A program made the position numbers and the translations under genes. Under the pieces are notes generated by a model that was not told the DNA's origin, searched no databases, and saw only the letters and a list, made by a program, of their open reading frames with translations. From positions 148,707 to 212,706 of the forward strand of contig NZ_PYGD01000010.1 of the NCBI RefSeq assembly GCF_003014535.1: DNA of 64,000 nucleotides, given 5' to 3'. How positions within the stretch are numbered: the first letter of the stretch is position 1; every line of letters starts with the position of its first letter. This document shows positions 45,570-55,246 of the stretch, piece after piece. The DNA comes from Taibaiella chishuiensis (lineage in GTDB: Bacteria; Bacteroidota; Bacteroidia; Chitinophagales; Chitinophagaceae).

Positions 45570-46876
45570 CAGGCAAGTTCCGCTTCCAGATCGTAATCAA
45601 AAGCCTTGGTGATCTTTACTTGCACGAAGTCGCCTACAGGCAGGTCTTCGTCGGTATGGATGATCACCTCGTTGTCGACTTCCACGCTATCGTATTCGGT
45701 ACGGGCAATATAACGGCCCGCTTCTATTTTATCGACCAGCACTTTGAATTCGCGGCCGATCAGTTCCTGGTTTTTTTCGTAGGAAATTTCCTGCTGCACT
45801 TCCATGATTTCCTGGGCGCGGCTTTCCTTCTCTTCGGAAGAAAGCGTGTCTTCCAGGTCATGGGCGCTGGTATTCTCCTCGTGGGAATAGGTAAAGATAC
45901 CGACCCTTTCAAAGCGGATCTCTTCGAGGAAGGATTTCAGTTCTTCCACATCATCCCTTGTCTCGCCGGGGAACCCTGTAATCATGGTTGTACGCAGGGC
46001 CATATTGGGCACTTTGTCGCGTATAGCCGAGATCAGGTCGTACATTTCCGCTTTGGTAATCTGGCGTTTCATGGCCTTCAGCATGGGGTCGCTGCAGTGC
46101 TGCAACGGCATATCGAGGTAGTTGCAGATATTGTCCCTTTCCTTCATTACATCCAGTATCTCCATCGGGAATTTGGAAGGGTAAGCATAATGCAGGCGTA
46201 TCCACTCCAGGCCGGGCACGTCGGAAAGGTGACGCATAAGGTCGGGCAGCATTCTTTTTTTATAGATATCGAGACCATAATAGGTCAGTTCCTGGGCAAT
46301 GAGCATCACCTCTTTAACCCCGTTCTTCACCAGGTGTTTGGCCTCGGTTACAATCTCTTCGATGGTTTTGGACACGTGACCGCCACGCATCAGCGGGATG
46401 GCGCAGAAAGAGCAGGTACGGTTACAACCTTCGGATATTTTGAGATAAGCATAGTGCTTGGGTGTGCTCAGCATGCGTTCGCCCAGCAATTCCTTTTTGA
46501 AATCGGCATTCAGCTCTTTCAGGATAAAAGGCAGTTCCAGGGTACCGAACCAGGCATCCACTTCCGGGATCTCCTTGGCCAGGTCGCCACGGTAACGTTC
46601 GCTCAGGCAGCCGGTTACATACACCTTATCCAGGCGGCCGGCTTCCTTATAGGACACCTGTTCCAGGATGGTGTTGATCGATTCTTCCTTGGCTTTATCG
46701 ATAAAGCCGCAGGTATTCACCACCACGATATTATGATCGAATTTTTCGTTCTCGTGGGTAACCGCTATCTCATTGGCACGCAGCTGCCCGCTCAGCACTT
46801 CGCTGTCTACAAGGTTTTTGGAACATCCCAGTGTAATGATGTTCACCTTATTCTGTTTTAATGTTCTGCTTTTCAT
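45569..46876 (-). CDS. rimO: Ribosomal protein S12 methylthiotransferase RimO, 435 aa
   Basis: A radical-SAM enzyme that methylthiolates an Asp of ribosomal protein S12. The N-terminal UPF0004 domain binds one Fe-S cluster (TLGCSKNLVDSE, NTCGFIDKAKEES, VTGCLSERY); the radical-SAM motif is GCNRTCSFCAIP; the C-terminal TRAM domain includes VLVDKIEAGRYIARTEYDSVEVDNEV. Sequence features distinguish it from MiaB (GCSKN, YAYPSKFP). Full length. The downstream small membrane gene overlaps its stop codon by one base. Confidence 0.94.
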   Translation of the reverse strand: MKSRTLKQNKVNIITLGCSKNLVDSEVLSGQLRANEIAVTHENEKFDHNIVVVNTCGFIDKAKEESINTILEQVSYKEAGRLDKVYVTGCLSERYRGDLAKEIPEVDAWFGTLELPFILKELNADFKKELLGERMLSTPKHYAYLKISEGCNRTCSFCAIPLMRGGHVSKTIEEIVTEAKHLVKNGVKEVMLIAQELTYYGLDIYKKRMLPDLMRHLSDVPGLEWIRLHYAYPSKFPMEILDVMKERDNICNYLDMPLQHCSDPMLKAMKRQITKAEMYDLISAIRDKVPNMALRTTMITGFPGETRDDVEELKSFLEEIRFERVGIFTYSHEENTSAHDLEDTLSSEEKESRAQEIMEVQQEISYEKNQELIGREFKVLVDKIEAGRYIARTEYDSVEVDNEVIIHTDEDLPVGDFVQVKITKAFDYDLEAELA

Positions 46877-46970
46877 CCCTTCAGTTAAGTCGGCAAAGGT
46901 ACCACAAATTACCGGTATTATGCGCTATGGGGTTGGCGCCCGGCAGCTTACAGGCCCAGCCCTGAGACAT

Positions 46971-47002
46971 AAAAAAACCGGGGGCCGCAACGGGCCCCCG
47001 GT
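46971..47002 (-). terminator. Terminator of the 768-residue-frame T9SS gene
   Basis: A G+C-rich 9-10 bp stem (CCGGGGGCC / GGGCCCCCGG) lies next to a seven-A run, which reads as T on the minus strand, 34 nt past the stop. Confidence 0.88.
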
Positions 47003-47035
47003 AGGGTATTTCAGGGTTGTGTATACCCACGTTTC

Positions 47036-49264
47036 TTATTGAACCACGGCACGTACTACCTGTACCTGGGTATCATCTTTGCCTACGGCCCTTACAAAGT
47101 AAATGCCTGCAGCCATCGGTATGTTATAGTTGGCGTTGTTTACATCCAGGCTACGGATTACTTTGCCGGATATATCTACGATGGTCAGGCTGCTGATATC
47201 CTGCGGATTGCTCAGCGCAATACGCACTTCGCCTTTGCTCGGGTTCGGAGCCAGTACGAAGAATGGATTGTCCGTCCTGGACAGTACCACAGCGCGGGTA
47301 GGAGACAGGTTGGTTTTGCCATCTTTATCGGTCATTTTAAGGCGATAGTAAGCGATAGCGGTACCTGGTGCAGCATCGGTGTAGTCGTATTTGCTGACAC
47401 CGGCCTTGCGGTCTACTTTGCCTGCTGCAACAAAGTCACGGCTGTTGGCGCTGCGCTCTACTACAAAATGAGACAGGTCTGTTTCGTTGGCTATTTCCCA
47501 GTTCAGTACGGCACTGCTGCCTTTGGCCTTAGCGGTAAAGCCGACCAGCTGCACCGGCAGCGGAGCCTGTACCGTAAGCGTATAAGGGAAGCTGCCCAGG
47601 GTAAGCGAGTTGGCAACGTCGCTTACAGTTACCGTAAAGTTATAGGTACCTACGGTAGATGGTGTACCGGTAATAGCGCCGGTAGTCGAACTGATGCTCA
47701 GGTTGGACACGTTGCCAGCAGTAATGGCATAGTTCAGTACTGGTGCGTTGGGTAAGGTACCGGGGCTGGGTACGCCTGCAGCAACGCTGCCGGAATAAGG
47801 AGCGTTAAAGGTACCGGTTGGAATAGGGCCAGGAGGGGTAAAGCCGATCACGTTTACATTGATCGGTGCGCGTTCTGAACCACCGGTAAAGCCGGTACGG
47901 GTAGCGCCTGCAAAATAGTTGAGAATGGTACCGGCCTGGGCACTAGTGGTCGCTACGGTAGCGCTGGGCAGTGCATTACCACCGGTAGCGGCATCATAAT
48001 AAACAACCAGGTCGCCGTTAGTAGTCGTAGCGTTCAAAACAGCGCTCTGTCCTGCATACGCGTAAATATTGGTTTGCGGTACGGTAGGTTTGGCCATTTT
48101 AGCGCCTACATTATAAATGCGCAAAGAGCTTAATGCAGCAGCCACACCGCCAAGTTTTACTTCGACACGGTCAAAGGCCGCAGTTGAGGCCGCAGACAGC
48201 GTGTAGATGTTACCTACGCCGGATAGTAAACGCAACTGGAGCAGCGGCGAACTGTTGCTGATCGTCTGCACAGGGGTAGTAGAATTTCCATTGTACAGGT
48301 TAACGGAAAAACCGGTAAGCAGCCCCATGCTGATCAGGCCGGCACCCGGATCCTGGAGTACCAGGGCAACAGAATCTCCGGCCTTGCAGGCAGTATTGAA
48401 GATGGTGGTATGAAACACCTCACTCAGCAATTGCGCACCGGTATTGAGGGTGGCGAAAGTGGTGTAATTCGGAGCTGTTTCCGCATCTATCGCATTCCAG
48501 GGGTTAACTACCGAACCGGTAGCATTGGCAATACCGCCCACTACCGAACCGGCACGCACACCGGAGAGCACGTCGATAGGTTGTCCAAAAGCGATGTTTG
48601 CAGGAGCATTCTCGCTGATATAAGCATGGAACAGGTTGTTGTTCAGTCCTAAAGCAAGTCCGTTGCCCGAAAGACGCAGGAATACGCCGTTAAACGTGGC
48701 AGGCGGGGTAATGGTCAATTCCACTTCTCCCATGCCATTAAGTACATTAAGCAGGGTAGCGCCGGAATATACTACCGTTTCGCTGGTGCCTTGCCAACCG
48801 GCATCATGACCTGCGCCGGCGAGTGGAGGCCAGGTTGCACCAACCGTGTTAAGACCGGTATAGTACCCGGCACTGATGCCACTGGCCACGCTCAACAGGG
48901 CTGCCGGTATAGTAATTTTAAAAGTAACCGGCGTATTGGCGGCAATGGTACGCGCCGTAGCATGGGCGCCTGTAGTAGTAAACTCCAGGTACTGGGTAAC
49001 AGAAGCCAGTCCTGCGAGGCCTACACCTACCGTTAATATAGATGCGGTGTTAGGCAGCCCGTCGGTGGCGAGCGGAGCATTGGTAATAGCCCCTGCTAAA
49101 TGGATAAGCGGTGTGATAGCTGTACCTGCAGTGAGACTGCCCTCGAAATTAGCATAGGTCCTTACTTTAGGTTGAGCCATTGCCGGCTGCGCGCCAAGCA
49201 AGACCGTACCCGACAGCAGGCCATAAGTCATCATCGATTTAAGCGTTCTTGTAATCGTGTTCAT
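47036..49264 (-). CDS. T9SS cargo protein with Ig-like repeat, 742 aa
   Basis: The signal peptide begins at MNTITRTLK and ends near AMAQ. Upstream in-frame codons to 49342 would lie before the signal peptide, so 49264 is chosen. The first ~400 residues are low-complexity Ala/Thr/Gly-rich beta sequence. A putative cadherin-like Ig (He_PIG) repeat occupies ~505-590 (LSISSTTGAITGTPSTVGTY), then a fibronectin-like segment (LNWEIANETDLSHFVVERS), then a T9SS type A sorting domain (LAPNPSKGEVRIALS, LTIVDISGKVIRSL, MAAGIYFVRAV). Probably a surface adhesin or matrix protein. Confidence 0.8.
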   Translation of the reverse strand: MNTITRTLKSMMTYGLLSGTVLLGAQPAMAQPKVRTYANFEGSLTAGTAITPLIHLAGAITNAPLATDGLPNTASILTVGVGLAGLASVTQYLEFTTTGAHATARTIAANTPVTFKITIPAALLSVASGISAGYYTGLNTVGATWPPLAGAGHDAGWQGTSETVVYSGATLLNVLNGMGEVELTITPPATFNGVFLRLSGNGLALGLNNNLFHAYISENAPANIAFGQPIDVLSGVRAGSVVGGIANATGSVVNPWNAIDAETAPNYTTFATLNTGAQLLSEVFHTTIFNTACKAGDSVALVLQDPGAGLISMGLLTGFSVNLYNGNSTTPVQTISNSSPLLQLRLLSGVGNIYTLSAASTAAFDRVEVKLGGVAAALSSLRIYNVGAKMAKPTVPQTNIYAYAGQSAVLNATTTNGDLVVYYDAATGGNALPSATVATTSAQAGTILNYFAGATRTGFTGGSERAPINVNVIGFTPPGPIPTGTFNAPYSGSVAAGVPSPGTLPNAPVLNYAITAGNVSNLSISSTTGAITGTPSTVGTYNFTVTVSDVANSLTLGSFPYTLTVQAPLPVQLVGFTAKAKGSSAVLNWEIANETDLSHFVVERSANSRDFVAAGKVDRKAGVSKYDYTDAAPGTAIAYYRLKMTDKDGKTNLSPTRAVVLSRTDNPFFVLAPNPSKGEVRIALSNPQDISSLTIVDISGKVIRSLDVNNANYNIPMAAGIYFVRAVGKDDTQVQVVRAVVQ

Positions 49265-49342
49265 TTGTCTACGTTTTAAAGGAGTGAGTAATAAAGCTAT
49301 TTTATATACAATATGAATATATTGTAATGCATAATTAAACAT

Positions 49343-50126
49343 GTAAGGGCATGAATTTCAAAGAAACGAAGGAGAATTGCCGTTATCAGCACAGGAACAG
49401 GCCAACAATGCCGGTCTAACAGATCCGAACATCTATACTATGGTAAAAATATAAACTTAAAAACGATATAAGCACATATGCGATAAATAGTATATTCTTT
49501 TTAAGCGATATTTTATTACCCACCCAAGCAAATATGTACATATATAATTACAGAGATATCGCAGGTTTCTTAATTCCTAAATTGCTTCATAGCCAATGTT
49601 ATCTCAAATATCGGGTTAGCAAAAGGCCACCGGCAACCGGAAGAAAACCGGTATTACAGGAGTCGTAAAACAGGAGGTCAGATTAAGTCTTTGAGTAGCA
49701 GGTCGTTTCTTTGGTCAACAAACGGACGGGGCGCGGTTCTGGCATGGTATGGTTTACTAATTCACTGATATTAATACCATAAGCCGCTAATTGTTTAATT
49801 AAAATCGATATTAATTTTCTATTTTTTTTAACGCTTCAATAAAGAGTATCTATATCGTCGTATTGGTACATAAATAAGTTATTCAATAAAAAAATAGAAA
49901 ACAATCTACATATTTAAGCATATAGTCTTACCCATCTGATCCTGATCGGGTTGATTAGCTTTTAGCATCCTGAAAAAGAAAATGCTAACGAAATACTTTC
50001 ATTTTGTTAAAAAAAATAATTCATAAGATTTATTAATAAGGTTTATCCGGATTTCTGGTGTTTGTACCATCAAATTCAATAAAATTGCAGCAGCGTTAGG
50101 CGCTGTTAAAAAAATTGCCTCCACCT
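49343..50126. other. A+T-rich intergenic region, no gene seen
   Basis: About 780 bp between divergent T9SS cargo and S41 peptidase genes. It is strongly A+T-rich with many stop codons in all frames. Near the left end the minus strand reads TTTCTTTG, a plausible -7 box for the T9SS gene. I found no repeat, RNA or ORF of note in it. Confidence 0.6.
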
Positions 50127-51866
50127 ATGAAGCCCTGTTGTTTCCACTATCGCGATAAAAGGTTGCTTTTTATGCTTTTAATGGTCTTCCTATGCTTTTC
50201 GGCGGCCGATGCTACCGCCTTAGGTTCGGAGGAGCCGGATATCAGGATGACGGGTAAAGAAAATAAGGTAGCCCGGCTGGCCAATTTCTGCAGGGTATGG
50301 GGATTTCTTAAATACTATCACCCGGCTATAGCCGGCGGACAATACGACTGGGACCGGGAAATGCTCGATATGCTACCCGGGATATGGAATGCGGACAGCG
50401 ACCCGGCGGCGTACAAACTGATCGAAACCTGGGTAGGGGCTATAGAGCCGGGCATAACGGCCGCTGGAGCGCTCATTCCCATCTCCCGCAAGGTGAAGCT
50501 GCAAGCCGATTTCAGCACCTTATTTAATGAAGATAACCTGCCGCTTAGCCTGAGAACGCGGCTCACCCGTATCCGCGATAGCTACAAGCCCGCGTTGCAG
50601 CATAAGTATATTGCTTATACACCGCAGGTAGGCAATCCTGTTTTTAATGAAAATGCCTACGACGAAAGTCCTTATCCCAACACCGGCCTCCGGTTACTGG
50701 CCTTATACCGTTACTGGAATATGATCCAGTACTTTTACCCATACCGTTACCTGAACGGGAAAGAGTGGGATAGGGTGCTCGATGAGTTTATACCCCGGTT
50801 CATCAACGCTGCTAATAAAGAGGATTATACCCTTACCAGCCTCGAACTGATCAGCCGGATACACGACAGTCATGCCGGTATCGCCAAAAACAGTGTTTTG
50901 GACAGCCTGAAAGGCAACTGGATCCTGCCTTATAAAACAGCCCTGATCGAGGACAAGTTGGTCATTACAGGATATTACGGCCTGCCGGATACGGTTAGTA
51001 AACCGGTAGCAATGACCGGTGATATTATCGAAGCCATAGATGGCATACCCGTCGATACCCTTATTCGCCGTTATCTTCCCTTTACACCAGGGTCTAACTA
51101 CGAAACCCGGTTGCGCGACATGGCCGGCCTGAACGGGTTCCTGCCCAGGGCGGCCAGGCGGGAGGCAGAGCTGCGCATCCGCAACGAAAAAGGTGTAGCC
51201 GAAGTATCGCTGCAACGCATTTCCCTGCTGGAGGCCAACCAGCTTAAGGATAAAACACAGCAGGGCGCGGCTTACAAAATGCTGCCCGGTAATATCGGGT
51301 ATATCTACCCGGGCTCGCTGGCCGCAGGTGACTTCGTAAAGATCCGCGACAGCTTTGCCCACACCCGTGGCCTCATTATCGATTTCCGTTGTTACCCTGC
51401 TACCTTTATGCCCTTTACTTATGGGCAATGGCTCAAGGGCGGGACCAGCGCTTTTGCTTATTTTACCCAGCCAGACCTGCAACAGCCCGGTAATATCCTG
51501 TATAGCGATACCGTATTTAATGGTATGCACAATCCCGACTATTACCCGGGTAAAGTCATTATTATCGTCAACGCCCGCACGCAAAGCCAGGCAGAGTACA
51601 GTACCATGGCCTTAAGCACGGCCTACCGCGTTAAAGTACTGGGCAGTACTACGGCCGGCGCTGATGGCAATGTATCCCGCATTGTATTACCCGGTGGTAT
51701 CCAGACCATGATATCGGGCCTCGGCGTATATTACCCCGATGGCAGCGAAACGCAGCGTACCGGCATCAAAATAGACATCCCGGTACGGCCCACAATTGCC
51801 GGTGTACGCAAGGGCAAGGATGAATTGCTGGACAAAGCAATATCCCTGATGCAGGAGGGACATTAA
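50127..51866 (+). CDS. S41 family (C-terminal processing-like) peptidase, 579 aa
   Basis: A signal-peptide-like N-terminus (LLFMLLMVFLCFSAADA) precedes the Bacteroidota S41 pattern FCRVWGFLKYYHPAIAGGQYD (here given as FCRVWGFLKYYHP and AGGQYDWDREM). A PDZ-like middle (GDIIEAIDGIPVDTLIRR) is followed by the tail-specific protease core (GNIGYIYPGSLA, GLIIDFRCYP, VNARTQSQAEYSTMAL with the likely nucleophile Ser, GSTTAGADGN). ATG at 50127 is preferred over TTG at 50115. It ends 59 nt before a RiPP precursor-like gene on the same strand, so it might act on that peptide; this is inference. Confidence 0.85.
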   Translation: MKPCCFHYRDKRLLFMLLMVFLCFSAADATALGSEEPDIRMTGKENKVARLANFCRVWGFLKYYHPAIAGGQYDWDREMLDMLPGIWNADSDPAAYKLIETWVGAIEPGITAAGALIPISRKVKLQADFSTLFNEDNLPLSLRTRLTRIRDSYKPALQHKYIAYTPQVGNPVFNENAYDESPYPNTGLRLLALYRYWNMIQYFYPYRYLNGKEWDRVLDEFIPRFINAANKEDYTLTSLELISRIHDSHAGIAKNSVLDSLKGNWILPYKTALIEDKLVITGYYGLPDTVSKPVAMTGDIIEAIDGIPVDTLIRRYLPFTPGSNYETRLRDMAGLNGFLPRAARREAELRIRNEKGVAEVSLQRISLLEANQLKDKTQQGAAYKMLPGNIGYIYPGSLAAGDFVKIRDSFAHTRGLIIDFRCYPATFMPFTYGQWLKGGTSAFAYFTQPDLQQPGNILYSDTVFNGMHNPDYYPGKVIIIVNARTQSQAEYSTMALSTAYRVKVLGSTTAGADGNVSRIVLPGGIQTMISGLGVYYPDGSETQRTGIKIDIPVRPTIAGVRKGKDELLDKAISLMQEGH

Positions 51867-51925
51867 ACCGGCGCTGCAATTACCTCAGTTACTTATGTAT
51901 TTTCTGACCTAAAAAAGAGCACCTC

Positions 51926-52132
51926 ATGAAAAAGAAGCAACTGCACAGCAAATTGGGATTGCAAAAGCACATCCTGGCCCGGCTCAACCATGCCGGCACC
52001 GAACAGGTTAAAGGCGGCGAACCCCAAACCTGCACGGGCGGGCGATTCAGCCTTTGTGTTATTATCGAATCGCATGATTGTCCTTCGCGGCCGGCCTGCG
52101 TATACCCCACACTACAGCCCGATTGCCTGTAG
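51926..52132 (+). CDS. RiPP precursor, lanthipeptide-like, 68 aa
   Basis: The leader KLGLQKHILARLN...VKGG (residues 9-31) closely follows the Bacteroidota pattern for class I lanthipeptide and radical-SAM-modified precursor leaders: spaced Leu/Lys, a helical LN, then VKGG with a double-Gly cleavage site. The 37-residue core after GG31 has five Cys (36, 44, 52, 58, 67) and six Ser/Thr (35, 37, 42, 49, 54, 62), placed so that Ser/Thr precede Cys. No LanB, LanC, radical-SAM or transporter gene is in the window. It is preceded by an S41 peptidase and followed by a strong terminator. Confidence 0.7.
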   Translation: MKKKQLHSKLGLQKHILARLNHAGTEQVKGGEPQTCTGGRFSLCVIIESHDCPSRPACVYPTLQPDCL

Positions 52133-52144
52133 CTAAAACGTTTT

Positions 52145-52189
52145 AAACAGGGACAGCTCGCCGGTTCTCAGGTATAGCTGTCCCTGTTT
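52145..52189 (+). terminator. Terminator after the RiPP precursor gene
   Basis: A perfect 14-bp stem AAACAGGGACAGCT / AGCTGTCCCTGTTT with a 17-nt loop begins 12 nt past the stop. Confidence 0.85.
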
Positions 52190-52218
52190 GTATCTTGTTA
52201 CGGGATTTACTAAGTTTG
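52187..52218 (+). promoter_or_regulatory. Promoter of the GNAT gene
   Basis: TTTG (52187-52190) and TAAGTTTG (52211-52218) are spaced by 20 nt, a full match to the Bacteroidota -33/-7 consensus. The -33 element overlaps the foot of the preceding terminator stem. Confidence 0.7.
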
Positions 52219-52240
52219 ACGCCGTTAACATGCCAGCTGT

Positions 52241-52699
52241 ATGAAACTCGAACTGATTCACGATAACTATCCCTGGAACCTTTTACTGCTTGCCGATCCC
52301 GACAGGGCGGCCATCTCCCGGTATCTCGGCAACAGCGATTGTTATGTGGCCCGGGATGGGGAAGTACTGGCCGGCGTTGCCGTACTGCACTCCTTATCCG
52401 GTACCACCGCCGAATTGATGAATATTGCCGTTGACCCCGGTTTACAACAAAAGGGTTATGGCAGCCGCATACTCTCCCTGCTTATCAATCGCCTTAAAGA
52501 CCAGGGCTTTCAATTGCTGGAAGTAGGTACAGGTACCTTTGGTTACCAGCTCAAGTTTTACCAGAAGCTGGGCTTCCGGGTAACCGCCATCAGGAAAGAC
52601 TTTTTCCTGGAACACTATCCCGAACCCGTTATGGAAGAGGGGCTGCAGCATAAAGACATGTTGCTGTTAAGCCTCGATCTTACCGGCTCCGGCCAGTAA
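52241..52699 (+). CDS. GNAT family N-acetyltransferase, 152 aa
   Basis: The acetyl-CoA-binding motif A is NIAVDPGLQQKGYGSRILSL (about residues 62-81), with the Q-x-x-G-x-G loop. The flanking strands (LAGVAVLHSLSGTTAELM and FYQKLGFRVTA) complete the GNAT fold. The small-molecule or peptide substrate is unknown. It has its own promoter and terminator, so a link to the RiPP gene upstream is only positional. Confidence 0.87.
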   Translation: MKLELIHDNYPWNLLLLADPDRAAISRYLGNSDCYVARDGEVLAGVAVLHSLSGTTAELMNIAVDPGLQQKGYGSRILSLLINRLKDQGFQLLEVGTGTFGYQLKFYQKLGFRVTAIRKDFFLEHYPEPVMEEGLQHKDMLLLSLDLTGSGQ

Positions 52700-52796
52700 G
52701 GATTATTCCCCTCAGCCCCGATACCGCTTATACCCGGTAACGCCAGGCGGCCCTCGCCCGGCCCTGAATGCCTGTGCACTGCACCGCCCACTACCG

Positions 52797-52836
52797 GAAT
52801 ACCGGTATTCGCTGCTACCGGTATTCTATCATTTTT
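52797..52836 (+). terminator. Terminator of the GNAT gene
   Basis: The stem GAATACCGGT / ACCGGTATTC with a 10-nt loop is followed by TATCATTTTT. Confidence 0.75.
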
Positions 52837-52998
52837 AAAATTTCACAAATATCTGCCTTTAGATTTCCGTCCTTATACAAGGGCGTTTTTGTAGTTGCAA
52901 AAGGCCGGAAGCGAGATCTGCAGGTATATACAGCCTGTAGCGCCTTGCGTGGTAATCCCATTTAATCCAATTAATCCATAACCCTTTCAAACCAAAAG

Positions 52999-54744
52999 AT
53001 GATGAAAAAGATGATGCTGGTCGCGGCCCTGGTGCAGGCCACTTTTACGTATGCGCAGCCTGCAGGCCAGTGGCTTAAGCAAGCCTCCTTCCTGGGAGCA
53101 GAGGACATAAAAAATATAGCCTACATACCTTCGAATGCCGGCGCAGGCCCTGCTGTATGGACCTTTGCAGAGGGCAACCTGAATTCGGGACCGGGAGGCA
53201 CCGTTGCGACCGAATGGCACTTTACCGCTTATAAAGCTACAGACGGCAGTACCGTATTCGATCACCAGGCGGATGGTATCGAGATCAATAAGATTGTTTA
53301 TGATGCGGGGCATGATGAAGTCCTGGTATTGTTCAATTTTTCCGAACATGCATCTTTTGCTGTTGTCGGTCCGCACACGATTATTCCGCCCGGGCTTGCC
53401 GATCCCGATTGTTTTTATGCCGGTGTATTGCGGTTTAACCGGGGCGGAGTATTGCAGGGTACGCAATGGTTTTCCTTTCCCTGCCGCCGTCCCCGGGCTG
53501 GCGTTGCCTTCTGGGACATGGACCTGCCCCGCAATAGGGTAGCGCTTTGTATGCCAGTGTACGGCGACCTCGACGCCGACACCGCTACCTTTGTATTTGG
53601 CAGCGGCAGCCGGCTGTTACGCAGCGACTCTGCTTATGTCGGCGTTTTCGAGTGGAATTTAACCGGTACGCCACAACAGTTTTTCATGTTCAATCAACCC
53701 TTCGATGTTGGTGAGCGCAGTTATGTAACCGGCCTGGCTTATGGCAGCAACGGCGATATCTTCCTCCTGGGCAACCTGCGTAGTCCTATCCGTATCGGCA
53801 GTTTTAACCTGTCTAAAGCGGCCGGCGATTCCACCACAACCTTTATGGCAAGGTTGCGTGCAGATGGCAGTATACCCCTGGCAAAAAAAATATTTACCTC
53901 AGCAACGCTTAATTCGGGCGCCCTGGCGTTGACCTATAACCGCAGCAACCAGCACCTGTACTTCGCCAACGATTGGTCCGGCCAACTGGTCGTCAACGGC
54001 ACTCCGGTTCATAAGGGAACTGCCGCATACTCTTCCAATATCCTCGTAGCCGAAACCGATACCACTCTTACCATCGGGCATTTCAGTTCTGTGCGTTATG
54101 GTGATACCGCCAGCGGTATGCTGGGGCCGCGGTTGTTCAGTTATAATAATCTTTATACCGACAATGCAGGCAATGTAATCCTGGGCGCTTCCGTAAAAGA
54201 CAGTTTCCGTATCGAACAGAAAATATTCCGCAACAGTACCGGCAATACACATTATAAAGCCGGCATCATCCGCTTCAACAAAGACCTGCAGCTCGATACC
54301 TGTTTTATTTCATCCGGTACCGGCGACGAGCATCCTACCGTACTGGCCCTGGGACCAGACAACGAAGTCTATGCTGGTGGCCGGTTTAGCGGCCAGGCAA
54401 CGTTTCCGCCATTGCAGACCACGCCACAGAGTTCCTTTGAAGATGCTTTTATCCTGAAACTTAAACTTCAGAAGAAAACCACTACCGGTATCCCCGGATT
54501 ACATACCGCATTCACCGGGTCTGTTTATCCCAACCCCGCATCAGATAAGCTGCACATCCAACAGGAGCACATGCAACGGGTTTCCGTATATACTGCAGAC
54601 GGCAGACTCGTTTACGACCAGCTGTGGAGCAATAGCACTGCGGCACATACCGTAGATGTGGCGGGCTTTACCCGCGGGCTTTACTTTATACGCGTGGTAT
54701 TGAGCAATGGCGAGGGGCTGAGTACCGGCTTTGTTAAACAGTAG
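52999..54744 (+). CDS. T9SS cargo, beta-propeller-like secreted protein, 581 aa
   Basis: A signal peptide (MMLVAALVQATFTYAQ) is followed by ~480 residues of repeated blade-like strands with patterns such as ALTYNRSNQHLYFANDWSG, DNAGNVILGASVKDSF and LALGPDNEVYAGGRFSG, which resemble SBBP/beta-propeller repeats. A T9SS type A domain closes it (SVYPNPASDKLHIQ, VSVYTADGRLVYDQ, FTRGLYFIRVVL, TGFVKQ). Likely secreted to the surface; binding partner unknown. Confidence 0.78.
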   Translation: MMKKMMLVAALVQATFTYAQPAGQWLKQASFLGAEDIKNIAYIPSNAGAGPAVWTFAEGNLNSGPGGTVATEWHFTAYKATDGSTVFDHQADGIEINKIVYDAGHDEVLVLFNFSEHASFAVVGPHTIIPPGLADPDCFYAGVLRFNRGGVLQGTQWFSFPCRRPRAGVAFWDMDLPRNRVALCMPVYGDLDADTATFVFGSGSRLLRSDSAYVGVFEWNLTGTPQQFFMFNQPFDVGERSYVTGLAYGSNGDIFLLGNLRSPIRIGSFNLSKAAGDSTTTFMARLRADGSIPLAKKIFTSATLNSGALALTYNRSNQHLYFANDWSGQLVVNGTPVHKGTAAYSSNILVAETDTTLTIGHFSSVRYGDTASGMLGPRLFSYNNLYTDNAGNVILGASVKDSFRIEQKIFRNSTGNTHYKAGIIRFNKDLQLDTCFISSGTGDEHPTVLALGPDNEVYAGGRFSGQATFPPLQTTPQSSFEDAFILKLKLQKKTTTGIPGLHTAFTGSVYPNPASDKLHIQQEHMQRVSVYTADGRLVYDQLWSNSTAAHTVDVAGFTRGLYFIRVVLSNGEGLSTGFVKQ

Positions 54745-54980
54745 GGAGACAGGGGAGTAAGATCGTTTGCCCTGCCTGTTGTTAGTTGTGATAGATAGTG
54801 GACGTCGGCCTATTCGCTGGTTGTACATGTTGATTGGCGCGCGAGCGCGTTCATGATCAAGCGTTATATTTAAGGGTTGAGCACGATGTTGAGCAGGTGT
54901 TCTGCAAGATTGCTCGATTACTCAAATATAACGTTAGGAAGAGGCCGTGATGAGCGCGATGTGTTTAGTGGATTGTAAAT
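54745..54980. other. Intergenic region with an inverted repeat
   Basis: No convincing gene. CGTTATATTT (54862-54871) and AAATATAACG (54924-54933) form 10-bp arms around 52 nt. A short frame across it (about 40 codons, no good start or RBS) is not called. Confidence 0.4.
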
Positions 54981-55014
54981 AAACGGGCTGTCTCAGGGAA
55001 AAGACAGCCCGTTT
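54981..55014 (+). terminator. Bidirectional terminator
   Basis: A perfect 13-bp stem AAACGGGCTGTCT / AGACAGCCCGTTT with an 8-nt loop has A/T runs on both sides. It could end the T9SS gene upstream and the convergent lipoprotein gene. Confidence 0.8.
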
Positions 55015-55246
55015 TCTTCATCAAATAAAAATCCCGGTATAGGGCCACCAGGCGGGCCTGCAAAAAATAATTAGGATATCCATCCGGGTAGCAGACGAGG
55101 GAGGATCCGTTTCCCCGGAAAGACGCTTCTAAGGTGCATCATTTTTTTGATCCGGACAGCGGGTTTTTATCAAAGCCCGTAAATTGTTTATCAAAGGGTT
55201 AGAGTTGTTTGCAGGTTGCTATTTGCGGAGATGGGATTACTAGATA

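Noticed and set aside
54840..54960. Short ORF reading LARERVHDQALYL in the intergenic region
   Set aside because: About 40 codons, no good start and no known similarity; left as non-coding with an inverted repeat.
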